Positions 1 to 8,888 of a stretch of 64,000 bases of DNA are shown here, piece after piece; the stretch's first letter is position 1; each line of letters starts with the position of its first letter. Location of the stretch: assembly GCF_900109525.1 (NCBI RefSeq), contig NZ_FOAN01000011.1, positions 1 through 64,000 of the forward strand, read 5' to 3'. A program made the translations under genes and the position numbers. Source of the DNA: Allobosea lupini. GTDB taxonomy: Bacteria; Pseudomonadota; Alphaproteobacteria; Rhizobiales; Beijerinckiaceae. The notes under the pieces were generated by a model. That model was given only the letters and a program-made list of their open reading frames with translations, did not search any database and was not told the origin of the DNA.

Positions 1-54
1 CACCAACACAAAACGCGACAACACAAAAGACCATATGCTTGCCATATCCTTCGC

Positions 55-174
55 CGGCCCGGTGGCTTGAGCGAGGAGCCAGAACCCGATCCCATCCCGA
101 ACTCGGCCGTTAAACTCCTCAGCGCTGATGGTACTGTGTCTCAAGACCCGGGAGAGTAGGTCGTTGCCGGGCCT
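55..174 (+). rRNA. rrf: 5S ribosomal RNA
   Basis: The closing helix is visible: positions 56-62 pair perfectly with 167-173. The interior carries the conserved 5S segments around CCGAACTCGG and GGGAGAGTAGGTC. Length is about 120 nt, normal for a bacterial 5S. It should be the last rRNA of an operon whose 16S and 23S genes lie left of the window. Exact ends are uncertain by one or two bases. Confidence 0.95.
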
Positions 175-267
175 GTCAAGGATATCCCTCATCACATGAC
201 GTGACAGCGCGCGGCGCCAGGTGCCCAAAAGCACCCAGCGCCGCGTTGCCGTTTAAAAAAACCTTAC

Positions 268-344
<77 letters not shown>

Positions 345-353
345 AATCTACCA

Positions 354-383
354 AAAACCCCGTCGCAAATCCGACGGGGTTTT
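354..383 (+). terminator. intrinsic terminator of the rRNA operon
   Basis: Arms at 354-365 and 372-383 form a perfect 12-bp stem with a 6-nt loop. The right arm ends in TTTT, ten bases after the tRNA-fMet CCA end. The A-run, GC stem and T-run are those of a Rho-independent terminator. Confidence 0.85.
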
Positions 384-470
384 CGTCGTTCTGGGGAAGC
401 AACGGAGACACGGAAGGCGGTCGCTCGCGGCTCTTTTGCCGTGCGAGGAGACCGCGATTCTCGCGGCAAT

Positions 471-878
471 CTAGGTTTCCTGGCCATCGAGTTCGGCGAA
501 AAATTCGGTGAGACAGACCAGAGTGCTCAGTGTGCCCTGATCCGTGATCTTCTCCGTCGCCTTGTTCACTCTCAAACGCGACGCAGCCGCCGGTTCAGTT
601 CGATAGCGCCTCTGCTCGACATCCGAGAGGCCCACCGACGCGACCAATGCAGCCATCCCTCTGCCAAGCTCTCGCGGCGATGTGCCAAGAAGGCTCGAGA
701 ACTGCATCAGGAGTTGCGAACTGGCATGGCTCAGGCCGCGCTCGTAGCCGACATACTGCTCCTCGCTGATATGTAGGGCCTTTGCGACCTCGGCCCGCTT
801 CAATCGCGAGGCAAGCCGAAGACGCCGCATTCGATCGCCAACGATACGCTTGAATTCCGCCCGCCAGTCGCGATCCAT
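471..878 (-). CDS. XRE-family helix-turn-helix regulator
   Basis: A 135-aa cytoplasmic protein. Residues about 8-75 read as an HTH_3/Cro-CI fold: RMRRLRLASRLKRAEVAKAL, then ISEEQYVGYERG as recognition helix, then the usual LLMQFSSLLGTSPREL. The C-terminal half is variable and gives no family signal. It stands alone on the minus strand between the rRNA terminator and the DUF72 gene, so its target is unknown; self-regulation is the default inference. It could be a solitary antitoxin-like regulator, but no toxin gene is adjacent. Confidence 0.75.
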   Translation of the reverse strand: MDRDWRAEFKRIVGDRMRRLRLASRLKRAEVAKALHISEEQYVGYERGLSHASSQLLMQFSSLLGTSPRELGRGMAALVASVGLSDVEQRRYRTEPAAASRLRVNKATEKITDQGTLSTLVCLTEFFAELDGQET

Positions 879-1095
879 CGGCGTCCCTCGATCTTGCTCC
901 TTCAGCGTGCATCTATGCCCATGATGCAGTCAATAGCTGCAATCAGAGAGGTCCTGCCACGAATCGAACGGGCAGGGTCGCCATTGGGTTTACGCTCGCT
1001 GCAGGGCGAGCATCATCATGCTGCCGCCTATCGACAGGGGCAGCTGCGTACTACTCTTCGCTTCAGAGCGAACGACACGGTCGAGGATGCGAACC

Positions 1096-1902
1096 ATGGC
1101 CCCCAAAACAGCCGGACAGATCCATATCGGCATTGGCGGCTGGGTGTTCGAACCCTGGCGTGGGACCTTCTATCCGGAGAATCTCTCGCAGAAGCGCGAG
1201 CTCGAATATGCCGCGAGCAAGCTGACCTCGATCGAGGTCAACGGCACCTATTACGGTTCGCAGAAGCCGGAGAGCTTCGCCAAATGGCGGGCGGAGACGC
1301 CCGATGGCTTCGTCTTCGCGCTGAAGGGCTCGCGCTTCTGCACCAATCGCCGGGTTCTGGCCGAAGCCGGGCCGTCCGTCGAGAAGTTCGTGACCTCCGG
1401 ACTCAGCGAGCTCAAGGAGAAGCTCGGCCCGATCAACTGGCAGTTCATGGCGACCAAGGCCTTCGACCCCGTCGATTTCGAGGCCTTTCTGAAGCTGCTG
1501 CCGAAGGAGGTCGATGGCATCAGGCTGCGCCATGCCGTCGAGGTGCGCCATCCCAGTTTCCGCTCGCCCGATTTCGTCGCGCTACTACGGGAACACGGCG
1601 TCGCGGCGATCATTTCGGGCGATTCCGATTTCCCCCAGATTGCCGATGTGACGGCGCCTTTCGTCTATGCGCGGATCATGGGGACCAGCGAGGCGGAGGC
1701 GCAGGGCTATCCGGCGAAAGAGCTCGACGCCTGGGCCGGCCGGGCCACGGACTGGGCCAAGGGTGGCGCGCCGGATGATCTGGAACTGGTCGCGCCGGCG
1801 GCGGAGACGGCGCCACGCGACGTGTTTCTCTATGTCATCAGCGGCGACAAGGTCCGCAATCCCGCCGCGGCGATGGCGCTGATCGAGCGCGTGCGCGGCT
1901 GA
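1096..1902 (+). CDS. DUF72 (YecE-like) protein
   Basis: A 268-aa protein starting with the family hallmark IHIGIGGWVFEPWRGTFYP, followed by LEYAASKLTSIEVNGTYY and KGSRFCTN, all typical of the YecE/DUF72 TIM-barrel fold. No biochemical role is established for this family. An in-frame ATG at 1087 also exists, but the ATG at 1096 has GAGG (1083-1086) at good spacing and gives the usual family N-terminus. It converges with the YbaK-like gene, with three bases between stop codons. Confidence 0.88.
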   Translation: MAPKTAGQIHIGIGGWVFEPWRGTFYPENLSQKRELEYAASKLTSIEVNGTYYGSQKPESFAKWRAETPDGFVFALKGSRFCTNRRVLAEAGPSVEKFVTSGLSELKEKLGPINWQFMATKAFDPVDFEAFLKLLPKEVDGIRLRHAVEVRHPSFRSPDFVALLREHGVAAIISGDSDFPQIADVTAPFVYARIMGTSEAEAQGYPAKELDAWAGRATDWAKGGAPDDLELVAPAAETAPRDVFLYVISGDKVRNPAAAMALIERVRG

Positions 1903-1905
1903 GGC

Positions 1906-2391
1906 CTACTCCGCGGCGTGCTGGGCCGCCGGCTCCTGGCAGACATCGACCCATTCTGCGCCGGTGAGCGCTGCCATCCGCTCGGGAGCGATGCGGACCA
2001 TGCTGCGAGTCGAGCCGGCGGCCGGCAAGACGATGTCAAACGCCTTAAGCGAGACGTCGCAATAGATCGGTAGTGGCTCCGCCAGGCCGAACGGGCAGAC
2101 GCCGCCGACCGGATGACCGGTGATGTCGGAGACTTCCTCTGCCGCGAGCATGCGCGGCTTGAAGCCGAACGCGGTCTTGGCTTTCCGGTTGTCGAGCCGG
2201 GCGTCGCCGCGAGCGACGAGCAGGACGACGCGCTCACCCAAGCGCAGTGACAGCGTCTTGGCGATACGGGCCGGCTCGACGCCGAAGGCTTCGGCAGCGA
2301 GCTGAACGGTCGCGCTGCTGCCCTCGGTGAGCTCGACTTCGATATCGGGAGCATGCTGCGCAAAAAAGGCGCGGACGGATTCAAGGCTCAC
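1906..2391 (-). CDS. YbaK/EbsC-family aminoacyl-tRNA deacylase
   Basis: A 161-aa single-domain YbaK protein: SSATVQLAAEAFGVEPARIAKT, then LLVARGDARLDNRK, then TGHPVGGVCPFGL, the last being the loop lining the active site. Members hydrolyse mischarged Cys- or Ala-tRNA(Pro) or are editing-domain homologues of ProRS; the exact substrate is not readable here. The GTG start at 2391 is chosen because it overlaps the upstream stop (GTGA), follows a GGAAAG ribosome-binding site, and gives a normal family N-terminus. An ATG at 2415 would add eight residues. Confidence 0.85.
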   Translation of the reverse strand: MSLESVRAFFAQHAPDIEVELTEGSSATVQLAAEAFGVEPARIAKTLSLRLGERVVLLVARGDARLDNRKAKTAFGFKPRMLAAEEVSDITGHPVGGVCPFGLAEPLPIYCDVSLKAFDIVLPAAGSTRSMVRIAPERMAALTGAEWVDVCQEPAAQHAAE

Positions 2392-2666
2392 GCGACTTTC
2401 CTTCCAAATCGCCACCAGATCAGGGAAGCTACCAAGGCCGGCACGCCGAAGACGACGAGCAGGATCGGCGCTTCCTGCAGGAAGCTGTAGCCGGCCCGGG
2501 TGATGCCGACGATCAGATTGATCACCGAGACGGCGAACCAGAGCGGGATGAACAGCTTCATCGCGAAGACGATCGGATGCCGCCCGCCCGTGTTCAGCCG
2601 CGGCGCGATCAGGAGCAGGACGCCGAGCAAAGCGAAGCCGGCGGCGATGACCTTGACGGTGTGCAT
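2388..2666 (-). CDS. small integral membrane protein, unknown function
   Basis: A 92-aa protein with three hydrophobic segments (about residues 5-22, 37-56 and 66-85) and a basic C-terminus, so probably an inner-membrane protein. Its stop overlaps the GTG start of the YbaK-like gene by four bases, indicating translational coupling. No family with a known role is recognised. It begins 21 bp downstream of the purH stop on the same strand and may be co-transcribed with purH. Confidence 0.75.
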   Translation of the reverse strand: MHTVKVIAAGFALLGVLLLIAPRLNTGGRHPIVFAMKLFIPLWFAVSVINLIVGITRAGYSFLQEAPILLVVFGVPALVASLIWWRFGRKVA

Positions 2667-2687
2667 GCCGACTTCCCCTCGCGGTCT

Positions 2688-4280
2688 TCAGTGCCGGAAA
2701 TGGCGATGGCCGGTGAAGACCATGGCGAGGCCGGCCTCGTCGGCCGCCTTGATCACCTCGTCGTCGCGCATCGAGCCGCCGGGCTGGATCACCGCGGTGG
2801 CGCCGGCCTCCGCCGCGGCCAGCAGGCCGTCGGCGAAGGGGAAGAAGGCGTCGGAGGCGACGACGGCGCCCTTGGCCAGGCTCTCGGGCGCGCCCGCCGC
2901 CTTGGCGGCTTCGCCGGCCTTCCAGGCGGCGATGCGCGAGGAATCGACGCGGCTCATCTGGCCGGCGCCGACGCCGACCGTGGCCAGGCCCTTGGCATAG
3001 ACGATCGCATTCGACTTGACGTGCTTGGCGACGCGGAAGGCGAAGCGCAGATCGGCGAGCTCGGCCTCGCTCGGCTGGCGCTTGGTCATGACCTTCAGCT
3101 CCATGTCGTCGACCACGGCATTGTCGCGTGCCTGGGCGAGGAAGCCGCCGGCGACGGTCCGCAGGGAAAGACCCGCCTTGCGGACATCCGGCAGGCCGCC
3201 GGTCAGGAGCAGGCGCAGGTTCTTCTTGGCGGCGACGAGCGCGATCGCCTCCTCGTCGGCGTCGGGGGCGATGATGACCTCGGTGAAGATCTCGACGATC
3301 TTCTTCGCAGCTTCAACGTCGAGCTTGCGGTTCAGCGCGACGATGCCGCCAAAGGCCGAGACGGGATCGCAGGCGAGGGCCCGCTCATAGGCTTCGAGCA
3401 GCGAGCCGCCCTCGGCGACGCCGCAGGGATTGGCGTGCTTGACGATGACGCAGGCGGCGGTGCGGTCGGGGTCGAACTCGGCGACACATTCGAAGGCGGC
3501 GTCGGTGTCGTTGATGTTGTTGTAGGAGAGCTGCTTGCCCTGGACCTGACGGGCGGTGGCGACGCCCGGACGCTGCTCGGGCGTACGATAGAACGCGGCC
3601 CATTGATGCGGGTTCTCGCCATAGCGCATCGTCTCGGCGAGGCTGCCGCCCAGCGCCCGGAAGGCCGGCGAGGTGTCGCCGAGCTCATTGGCGAACCAGT
3701 TCGAGATCGCGGCGTCATACGCGGCGGTGCGCGAATAGGCCTTCTGCGCCAGCTTGCGGCGCAAGGTCAGCGTGGTCGCGCCCTTGTGCGTCTCGAGGTC
3801 GGCCAGCACGGCCGCATAATCGGAGGCCTCGACCACTACGGCGACGTCGTTGTGGTTCTTGGCGGCTGCGCGGATCATGGCGGGGCCGCCGATATCGATG
3901 TTCTCGATGCAGTCGTCATACGGCTTGCCCGCGGCAACCGTCGCCTCGAACGGATAGAGATTGACGACGAGCAGGTCGATCGGCGCGATGCCGTGACCGA
4001 TCATCGAGGCCTGATGCTCCGGATGCGAGCGGATGGCCAGCAGGCCGCCATGGACCTTGGGATGCAGCGTCTTGACGCGCCCGTCCATCATCTCGGGGAA
4101 ACCGGTCAGATCCGAGACGTCGGTGACGGCAAGGCCGGCCTCGGCGATCGCCTTGGCAGTGCCGCCGGTCGAAACCAGGGCAATGCCCAGGCGCGAGAGG
4201 GCGCGGGCGAAATCGATCAGCCCGGTCTTGTCGGAAACGGAAAGCAGCGCGCGTTCGACGCGGCGGAGTTCGTTCGGCAT
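2688..4280 (-). CDS. purH: bifunctional AICAR formyltransferase / IMP cyclohydrolase
   Basis: A 530-aa protein of normal PurH length that catalyses the last two steps of IMP synthesis: formylation of AICAR with 10-formyl-THF, then ring closure. The N-terminal cyclohydrolase domain shows STGGTAKAI and RVKTLHPKVHGGLLA. The C-terminal transformylase domain shows MRYGENPHQ, CVIVKHANPCGVA (catalytic Lys-His) and SDAFFPFADG near the end. It follows the heparinase-family gene after 114 bp on the same strand, an order I recall as common in Rhizobiales. Confidence 0.97.
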   Translation of the reverse strand: MPNELRRVERALLSVSDKTGLIDFARALSRLGIALVSTGGTAKAIAEAGLAVTDVSDLTGFPEMMDGRVKTLHPKVHGGLLAIRSHPEHQASMIGHGIAPIDLLVVNLYPFEATVAAGKPYDDCIENIDIGGPAMIRAAAKNHNDVAVVVEASDYAAVLADLETHKGATTLTLRRKLAQKAYSRTAAYDAAISNWFANELGDTSPAFRALGGSLAETMRYGENPHQWAAFYRTPEQRPGVATARQVQGKQLSYNNINDTDAAFECVAEFDPDRTAACVIVKHANPCGVAEGGSLLEAYERALACDPVSAFGGIVALNRKLDVEAAKKIVEIFTEVIIAPDADEEAIALVAAKKNLRLLLTGGLPDVRKAGLSLRTVAGGFLAQARDNAVVDDMELKVMTKRQPSEAELADLRFAFRVAKHVKSNAIVYAKGLATVGVGAGQMSRVDSSRIAAWKAGEAAKAAGAPESLAKGAVVASDAFFPFADGLLAAAEAGATAVIQPGGSMRDDEVIKAADEAGLAMVFTGHRHFRH

Positions 4281-4394
4281 GGGAAGATCAGGTCCGGGTT
4301 GATGAGCGCGAGGCGCGGAATACTCGCGCGCGCCCTATCACGCCCGGGCTTTGCTGCAAAGCACAAGACGCCGCAGCCTTGCCTTGCGGCGAGG

Positions 4395-6137
4395 TCAGAG
4401 CGGCAGGTCAGGCTCGGCTTCGGCCTGTTCCTGCCGTGCCTCTTCGGCTTTGGTCCTGCGCTGCGCCGGCGTGCCGAGACGGGCGAAGCGCCAGATGAGC
4501 TGCGGCGTCGCCACGGCGTCGAACTCGACGACGAGCTGCGTGGTCTTGTGGCGGCCATCGGCGGCAGCGAAGAAGATGCTTTCTTCCAGCGCGACCCTGA
4601 GGCCGGAGGCCTCGAAGGCCCAGATTTCGCCGGAAGGCAGCGCGAGCAACGCGCCCTCGCCGTCGCGGATCAGGCTAGGCTTGACGTTGGGGTGCAGATG
4701 GAAGCGCGCGGCAGCCGGCAGGCTCGCCAGCGCGGTGGGCGGGCTCAAGCCGTCCTCGCCGACGAGTTCGCTGCCATTGCGGGACAGCAGCAGGCGGCGG
4801 GTGTGGACGGTGCCGAAGGCGCGCCGATAGCCATCATGGCTGCCGACCCATTCATGCCCATCCTCGCCGTCCTGGCGGGCGACGCGGACATCGGCCGGGC
4901 CGGCGATAATCCGCCGCTCGCCAAGCACCAGGCCGAAGACGGCGCTGGAGCGGTCGTTCAGCGTCACGGTCGAATGGGCGGCGGTGGCGCGGGCGGCGAG
5001 TTTGAGCTCGGGCGTGCCGAAGCGGCTGCCGCCGCAATTCACCACGATGCGCTGCGAGCCCGTCGACAATTCGAAGGAGAGGCAGCCGGCATGGGCCTCG
5101 ATCGAGTTGGCACCGCGTGGGGGCGGCCCGGCCTCGACCACGACGATGCTGGTGCCGGCGCTGAGCCGGTCATAGCCGGAATAGGCGGCGTGCTCGATCG
5201 GCCGGGCGCGGACGTCGTCATAGGCGGCGAGCGTCGCCATCAGATCAGGCGGCGTCGCGTTCATGCCATTGAACAGAGCAAGCGCGCCATCGCCATGCCG
5301 GAACAGCTTGAGATGCGGCATCATCCGGTCGATCCCCATGATGACGGCGCGGGGCGGTTCGAGCCCGCGCGCGGTGAAGGTCTCGCGCAGCGGCAGGAGA
5401 TCGAGCAGGAGGTCGATGAGGATGCGGGGATTGCGGCTGAGATGGCCGCCATCCGGCAGGATCTGCTGTTCCAGTTCGTCGGAGAGCGCGATCTCGTAGC
5501 GACGCAGGCGCCGCTCCTGGCCGTCGAGGCAGATAGCGGCGAAGCAGATCGCGATCAGGCATTGCAGCCGCGGCGCGCCTTCGACGGCGCCGGCGAGCGC
5601 CAGCTGGAGGCGCTCTGCCGTTTGCGCGACATGGCGGATGAAGCGCTCGTAGAAGGCGTGGTCGGCGCCTTCGAGCAGGAGCGGCGAATGCGACAGGAAG
5701 GACATCAGCCGGCGGGCGATCACAGCCGGGCGGCGGGCGACCTCGTCGCGATCATGCCGGCGGGCGATGAACTCGTCGACGAGGGCACGGGCGTTGGCGC
5801 GGGCGATCGCGGTGTCGGCGGCCCGTAAGTGACGCAGCCAGACGAAGCCGCTCAGCGCCTCGGACCAGGCTTCGCTTGGGGCTGCGACCAGGAAAGGCGA
5901 TTCGCCATGGCAGTTCACGGTGCGGCCGGCGAGCGCGAAGTAGCCGGCATAGATCTCGCTCGCCGTGGTCGGGTCGGCGGTGCGCAGGTCGTGCGGGGCG
6001 AAGAGCAGGCGGCTGGCGCGCAGGCGGCCGAACGGCCAGAGCGCGCGCTTGGCGCCGACGACCTGGCCGCGCGTGCGCCGCGCCGCCCTGCCGATGGCTG
6101 CCCGTGCCAGGCCTCCGCGCTCCGACCAGCCGTTCAA
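4395..6137 (-). CDS. heparinase II/III family protein
   Basis: A 580-aa protein. The N-terminal half is an alpha-helical toroid-type region (SGFVWLRHLRAADTAIARANA; LPDGGHLSRNPRILIDLLLDL). The C-terminal half is the heparinase II/III-like beta domain (ANSIEAHAGCLSFELSTGSQRIVVNCGG; HSTVTLNDRSSAVFG). No signal peptide is evident, so it may act in the cytoplasm or be exported another way. Characterised relatives are polysaccharide lyases, but in Hyphomicrobiales this purH-linked member has no proven substrate. It follows rsmB after 58 bp. Confidence 0.85.
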   Translation of the reverse strand: MNGWSERGGLARAAIGRAARRTRGQVVGAKRALWPFGRLRASRLLFAPHDLRTADPTTASEIYAGYFALAGRTVNCHGESPFLVAAPSEAWSEALSGFVWLRHLRAADTAIARANARALVDEFIARRHDRDEVARRPAVIARRLMSFLSHSPLLLEGADHAFYERFIRHVAQTAERLQLALAGAVEGAPRLQCLIAICFAAICLDGQERRLRRYEIALSDELEQQILPDGGHLSRNPRILIDLLLDLLPLRETFTARGLEPPRAVIMGIDRMMPHLKLFRHGDGALALFNGMNATPPDLMATLAAYDDVRARPIEHAAYSGYDRLSAGTSIVVVEAGPPPRGANSIEAHAGCLSFELSTGSQRIVVNCGGSRFGTPELKLAARATAAHSTVTLNDRSSAVFGLVLGERRIIAGPADVRVARQDGEDGHEWVGSHDGYRRAFGTVHTRRLLLSRNGSELVGEDGLSPPTALASLPAAARFHLHPNVKPSLIRDGEGALLALPSGEIWAFEASGLRVALEESIFFAAADGRHKTTQLVVEFDAVATPQLIWRFARLGTPAQRRTKAEEARQEQAEAEPDLPL

Positions 6138-6195
6138 TGAAATCTGCTGCCTCGCCGTCCCGCCGCCTCCCTGCGAAGGCGAATCCCCGATCGAG

Positions 6196-7530
6196 TCATG
6201 ATCTTATCAGGCGACACGCGTAAAATCCCGCCCATCCTGAAAGGCGTGGCGTTTCGCCGGCAAGCTGGTGCGGCAGCGTGCGCAATTCGCCCAGCGCCGT
6301 CAGCGCTTCGGCCTGGCCGCCGATTTCCTCGGGCTTGATCGGATCGCGGGCAAAGCCGTCGTTTCGCGCCAGGAATGTCTCGATCTGCGCCTCGCCTTCC
6401 GTGCGTTCCAATGAGCAGGTGCAGTAGATCAGGCGCCCGCCCGGCTTGGTGAGCCGCGCTGCCTGGTCGAGCAGGCGCGCCTGCAAGGCGGCGAGCTTGG
6501 CGACATCCTCGGGCTGCTTGGCCCAGGCGACGTCGGGATGACGGCGGATCGTGCCGGTCGCGCTGCAGGGTGCGTCGAGCAGGACGCCGTCGAAGGGCTC
6601 GGCCTCGAAGGTCGCGACATCGGCGGTGACGACCTCGGCGCTGAGCCCAAGGCGGTCGAGATTGGCCTTGAGCCGGCGCAGGCGCGGGCCGGAGCGATCG
6701 ACGGCAACGACTTCTGCGCCCGATTGTGCGAGCTGCACGGTCTTGCCGCCGGGCGCGGCGCAGAGATCGGCGATGCGCTCGCCTGGCTGGACATTAAGGA
6801 GCCGGGCGGGAAGAGCGGCGGCGGCATCCTGCACCCACCATTCGCCCTCAGTGAAGCCTGGCAGGCCGGTGACCGTCTCGCGCCCGCGCAGGCGCACCGA
6901 GCCGGTCGGCAGGACGATGCCGTCGAGCCTGGCGGCCCAGCCGGCCGGATCGGATTTGACGGTCAGATCGAGCGGCGGCTCCTCGGCATGGGCCGCGGCG
7001 ATCGCCTTGGCGATGTCGGGGCCGTAGGTCTGCGTCCAGCTCTCGCGCAGCCAGTCGGGCGTATCGGTCAGCGGATCGAGCTCGGCGAGGATTGCTTCGC
7101 GCTCGCGCGCCAGCCGCCGCAGCACGGCATTGCCGAGCGAGGCGTAGCGAGAGGAGCGGGCGTCCTCGTGCAGTTGACGGATGGCGAGGTCGACCGCCGC
7201 ATGGTCGGGCACGTCGAGGAAAAGCAACTGCGCGGCAGCGGCGACCATGATCGGCTCGAACGGGCCGGATTTGCGCGGGCTGCCGCGTTCGAGGCGGGCG
7301 CCGACCACCTGGCGGATCGTGCCGAGACGGCGGAAGGCGACTGTCGCGATCGCGCGCGCCAACCCGGCATCGGCGGGCTCCAGCCCTGCCGCCTGCGCCA
7401 TCCGCTCGAAGGTTTCATCGAGCGCGGTGCCGGCGCGCAGCACCTCGTCGATCAGCGTTGTGGCAAGGCGGCGCGCAGCGAGGCCGGGGGCGTCGTCAGC
7501 CGGCGCGCGGTTTTCGTGAGGAGCTGCCAT
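6196..7530 (-). CDS. rsmB: RsmB-family 16S rRNA m5C methyltransferase
   Basis: A 444-aa SAM-dependent methyltransferase. The N-terminal NusB-like RNA-binding domain (ARRLATTLIDEVL; HAAVDLAIRQLHEDARS) is followed by the catalytic domain with LCAAPGGKTVQLAQSGAEV (SAM site), DAPCSATGTIRRHPD (motif IV Cys) and YCTCSLERTEGE (motif VI catalytic Cys). Expected to methylate C967 of 16S rRNA. The ATG at 7530 lies one base after the htpX stop; a longer reading frame exists upstream but overlaps htpX and is not family-like. Confidence 0.92.
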   Translation of the reverse strand: MAAPHENRAPADDAPGLAARRLATTLIDEVLRAGTALDETFERMAQAAGLEPADAGLARAIATVAFRRLGTIRQVVGARLERGSPRKSGPFEPIMVAAAAQLLFLDVPDHAAVDLAIRQLHEDARSSRYASLGNAVLRRLAREREAILAELDPLTDTPDWLRESWTQTYGPDIAKAIAAAHAEEPPLDLTVKSDPAGWAARLDGIVLPTGSVRLRGRETVTGLPGFTEGEWWVQDAAAALPARLLNVQPGERIADLCAAPGGKTVQLAQSGAEVVAVDRSGPRLRRLKANLDRLGLSAEVVTADVATFEAEPFDGVLLDAPCSATGTIRRHPDVAWAKQPEDVAKLAALQARLLDQAARLTKPGGRLIYCTCSLERTEGEAQIETFLARNDGFARDPIKPEEIGGQAEALTALGELRTLPHQLAGETPRLSGWAGFYACRLIRS

Positions 7531-7531
7531 C

Positions 7532-8452
7532 TCAGCCCCAGGGCCCGGGCTCGCGGCCGCCGGCGAAGGGGTTCCGGCTCGCGCCACTCGTGAAGCCGCC
7601 ACGGCTCGCGCCGACACCCATGGCGCGCGCCTGCTCCATCAGTGCGGCGATACGGTTGCCGGTGTCGGGGTGGGTCGAGAACAATGAATCCATGCCGCGG
7701 CCTGAGAGCGGGTTGATGATGAACATGTGCGCCGTAGCAGGCTTCGCCTCGGCCGTCTCGTTCGGGATGTGGGCAACGCCGCCGGCGATCTTGGCCAGCG
7801 CGTCGGCGAGCGCCACGGGATTGCCGCAGATCTCGCCGCCGATCCGGTCGGCTTCGTATTCGCGCGAGCGCGAGATCGCCATCTGGACGATGGTCGCCGC
7901 CAGCGGGGCGAGGATCATCAGCGCGATCTGGACGATGGCGTTGGGGCGATTGTCGCGCGAGCCGAAGAACATGCCGAAGGAGGCAAGGGACGAGATCGCG
8001 CCGGCCATCGTGGCGCTGATCGTCATGGTCAGCGTGTCGTGGTTCTTGATGTGGGCAAGCTCGTGCGCCATCACGCCCGCGAGCTCGTCATAGCTCAGCG
8101 TGCGGATGATACCGGTGGTCGCGGCGACTGCGGCGTTCTGCGGATTGCGGCCGGTGGCGAAGGCGTTCGGCTGGTCTTCCTGGATGATGTAGACGCGCGG
8201 CATCGGCATGTTGGCGCGCTGGGCGAGGTCGCGGACCATGCCGTAAAGTTCGGGCGCGCTACGCTCATCGACCTGCTGGGCGTTGTAGGCGGACAGCGCC
8301 AGCTTGTCCGAGTTCCAATAGCTGAACAGGTTGGTCGCGACCGCGATGCCGAGCGCGATCAGCATGCCGCCGGCGCCGGCGAGCAGATAGCCGACCACGC
8401 CGAACAGCGCGGTGAGCGCCGCCATCAGCATGCCGGTGCGGACATAGTTCAT
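7532..8452 (-). CDS. htpX: HtpX membrane zinc metalloprotease
   Basis: A 306-aa M48 protease for membrane protein quality control. Two N-terminal membrane helices (about 7-25 and 28-45) precede the zinc motif HELAHIKNHD (H130, E131, H134). The third ligand lies in SREYEADRIGGEICGNP, and two more hydrophobic stretches follow HELAH. The C-terminal tail is Gly/Arg-rich. The start is set by the ATG at 8452 behind AAGAAGGGG. It is translationally linked to rsmB (one base apart) and divergent from sdhAF4. Confidence 0.95.
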   Translation of the reverse strand: MNYVRTGMLMAALTALFGVVGYLLAGAGGMLIALGIAVATNLFSYWNSDKLALSAYNAQQVDERSAPELYGMVRDLAQRANMPMPRVYIIQEDQPNAFATGRNPQNAAVAATTGIIRTLSYDELAGVMAHELAHIKNHDTLTMTISATMAGAISSLASFGMFFGSRDNRPNAIVQIALMILAPLAATIVQMAISRSREYEADRIGGEICGNPVALADALAKIAGGVAHIPNETAEAKPATAHMFIINPLSGRGMDSLFSTHPDTGNRIAALMEQARAMGVGASRGGFTSGASRNPFAGGREPGPWG

Positions 8453-8558
8453 GCAGAAGCCCCTTCTTGCGTCGTCGTCCGGCATTGGACAGGCTCGCCG
8501 GAATGCGGTTTCGTCCCTATGTGGTGGGCGCGATGCCGATCCTGCAAGAGAATGACCG

Positions 8559-8783
8559 ATGATGAGCGCGCAGACGAAAACGGATGAGGTCGAGACCAAC
8601 GCTCCCGCGAAGGTATTGTCGCCGGCGGCGCAGCGGGCTCTCTCGGAGGCGCAGGCGCGCCGTGCCGCGATCGATGCGAGGGCGGCCGAGCTCGGCCAGC
8701 AGAAGGAAGTCGACGGCCGCGGCGGGCTCGAGCCGGTCCGCTATGACGACTGGGAAGTGAAGGGCATCGCCAGCGATTTCTGA
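8559..8783 (+). CDS. DUF1674 / succinate dehydrogenase assembly factor 4-like protein
   Basis: A 74-aa protein whose C-terminus GRGGLEPVRYDDWEVKGIASDF is the diagnostic DUF1674 (SDHAF4) signature. In mitochondria and alphaproteobacteria this family assists maturation of flavinylated SdhA. The N-terminus is Ala-rich and variable. It is divergent from htpX with about 106 bp between starts. Two tandem ATGs (8559 and 8562) are possible starts. Confidence 0.88.
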   Translation: MMSAQTKTDEVETNAPAKVLSPAAQRALSEAQARRAAIDARAAELGQQKEVDGRGGLEPVRYDDWEVKGIASDF

Positions 8784-8810
8784 CGTGCTCGGGAGAGACA
8801 TATTTCGTGA

Positions 8811-8848
8811 GTCATCCCGGATCTTCGCTTCGCTCAGTCCAGGATGAC
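8811..8848. repeat. short palindromic intergenic repeat (GTCATCCCGG type)
   Basis: Arms at 8811-8821 and 8838-8848 (GTCATCCCGGA / TCCAGGATGAC) pair with one mismatch around a 16-nt loop. The arm sequence matches the outer arms of the larger elements at 46897, 53197 and 62923. It lies between convergent genes, where it may also help terminate transcription. Confidence 0.6.
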
Positions 8849-8888
8849 CAGGTAGCGTTGAACGCCGAACCTTCCGCGTGAAGGCGGA

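Noticed and set aside
894..1778. A 294-codon frame overlapping the DUF72 gene
   Set aside because: It overlaps a gene with strong family motifs in another frame and has an Arg-rich shadow composition.
2577..5828. A 1083-codon open frame on the plus strand across purH and the heparinase gene
   Set aside because: It is antisense to two well-recognised genes, low in complexity and rich in Arg/Gly/Ala/Asp, as expected from high-GC codon bias. No family is seen.
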